Shown piece by piece: positions 37,722 to 37,997 of a stretch of DNA of 37,997 nucleotides. The translations under genes were made by a program, and so were the position numbers. The notes below the pieces were generated by a model that worked only from the letters and a program-made list of their open reading frames with translations, was not told where the DNA came from and made no database searches. The first letter of the stretch is position 1. Every line of letters starts with the position of its first letter. The DNA lies in the NCBI GenBank assembly GCA_004297075.1, contig SCVK01000344.1, positions 1-37,997 on the forward strand. Direction: 5' to 3'. The DNA is from Chitinophagaceae bacterium (GTDB lineage Bacteria > Bacteroidota > Bacteroidia > Chitinophagales > Chitinophagaceae).

Positions 37722-37997
37722 TTACAGGTTCTCGTAATAAGGGATCTGGTCGTGTGGAAACCGTTCTTTCTGTTTCCAGTAAGCCAGTGTTACAATTCTG
37801 CCATTACTGGTTTTCAGCAAACGGCCAAATATGGCATTGGTGGCATTGAACATCACATCGGTAACCCCAATGGTAAATGTTTCAGGTGCGGGAGGTGGCG
37901 GAGGAGGTGCTTCGGTGCCTTCTGCTACAGGTGCAGCCGGGGCGGCTTTGGGTGGCGGACTGGCTACCACCACTACGGTATATCCATTGGTTTCGAG
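37722..37997 (-). CDS. Truncated protein (C-terminal part), Ala/Pro-rich linker plus ~50 aa C-terminal segment, unknown function
   Basis: Frame is open to the right edge (LETNGYTVVVVASPPPKAAPAAPVAEGTEAPPPPPPAPETFTIGVTDVMFNATNAIFGRLLKTSNGRIVTLAYWKQKERFPHDQIPYYENL); the GTG start in the ORF track is probably internal. Confidence 0.65.
   Translation of the reverse strand, partial: LETNGYTVVVVASPPPKAAPAAPVAEGTEAPPPPPPAPETFTIGVTDVMFNATNAIFGRLLKTSNGRIVTLAYWKQKERFPHDQIPYYENL

Noticed and set aside
37708-37728. Hairpin CCTGTAA-ATCCATC-TTACAGG as a terminator of the right-edge gene
   Set aside because: Perfect but only 7-bp, AT-containing stem overlapping the stop codon, with no real T-tract afterwards (CGTTTGTTGC); too weak to call.
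1-37997. Mobile elements, CRISPR arrays, tRNA/rRNA genes, phage genes
   Set aside because: No transposase/integrase-like ORF, regularly spaced repeat array, or recognisable structural RNA sequence was seen on either strand.

Overview
The window is almost entirely one co-directional (minus-strand) Bacteroidota polysaccharide-utilization locus (PUL), about 36 kb long and running off the left edge. In transcription order it encodes: SusC-like TonB-dependent transporter, SusD-like lipoprotein, a strong hairpin/T-tract, GH92-like protein, LacI-family regulator, DUF4962/heparinase II/III-like protein, four sulfatases, GH105 unsaturated-uronyl hydrolase, alginate-lyase-domain protein, a fifth sulfatase, an unassigned glycosidase-like protein, GH2, a GH28-like beta-helix protein, an esterase-like protein, a second unassigned glycosidase-like paralogue, two tandem NPCBM-GH27 proteins, and a secreted protein cut by the left edge. 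A small secreted GATase-like protein is transcribed divergently from susC. Right of it are a DoxX-like membrane protein and a truncated Pro-rich protein that are probably outside the PUL. The most interesting points are: (i) two full-length paralogues (~725 aa) that look like a possible uncharacterised glycosidase family; (ii) a five-sulfatase, two-lyase, GH92/GH2/GH27/GH105 set that suggests a sulfated, uronate-containing, possibly glucuronomannan-like glycan; (iii) a putative terminator/attenuator separating susCD from the enzymes, with LacI-operator-like palindromes at both promoter regions; and (iv) divergent active-site motifs in the GH28-like protein and one sulfatase. No RNA genes, CRISPR arrays or mobile elements were recognised. 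All family calls come from reading motifs by eye; no database search was run.
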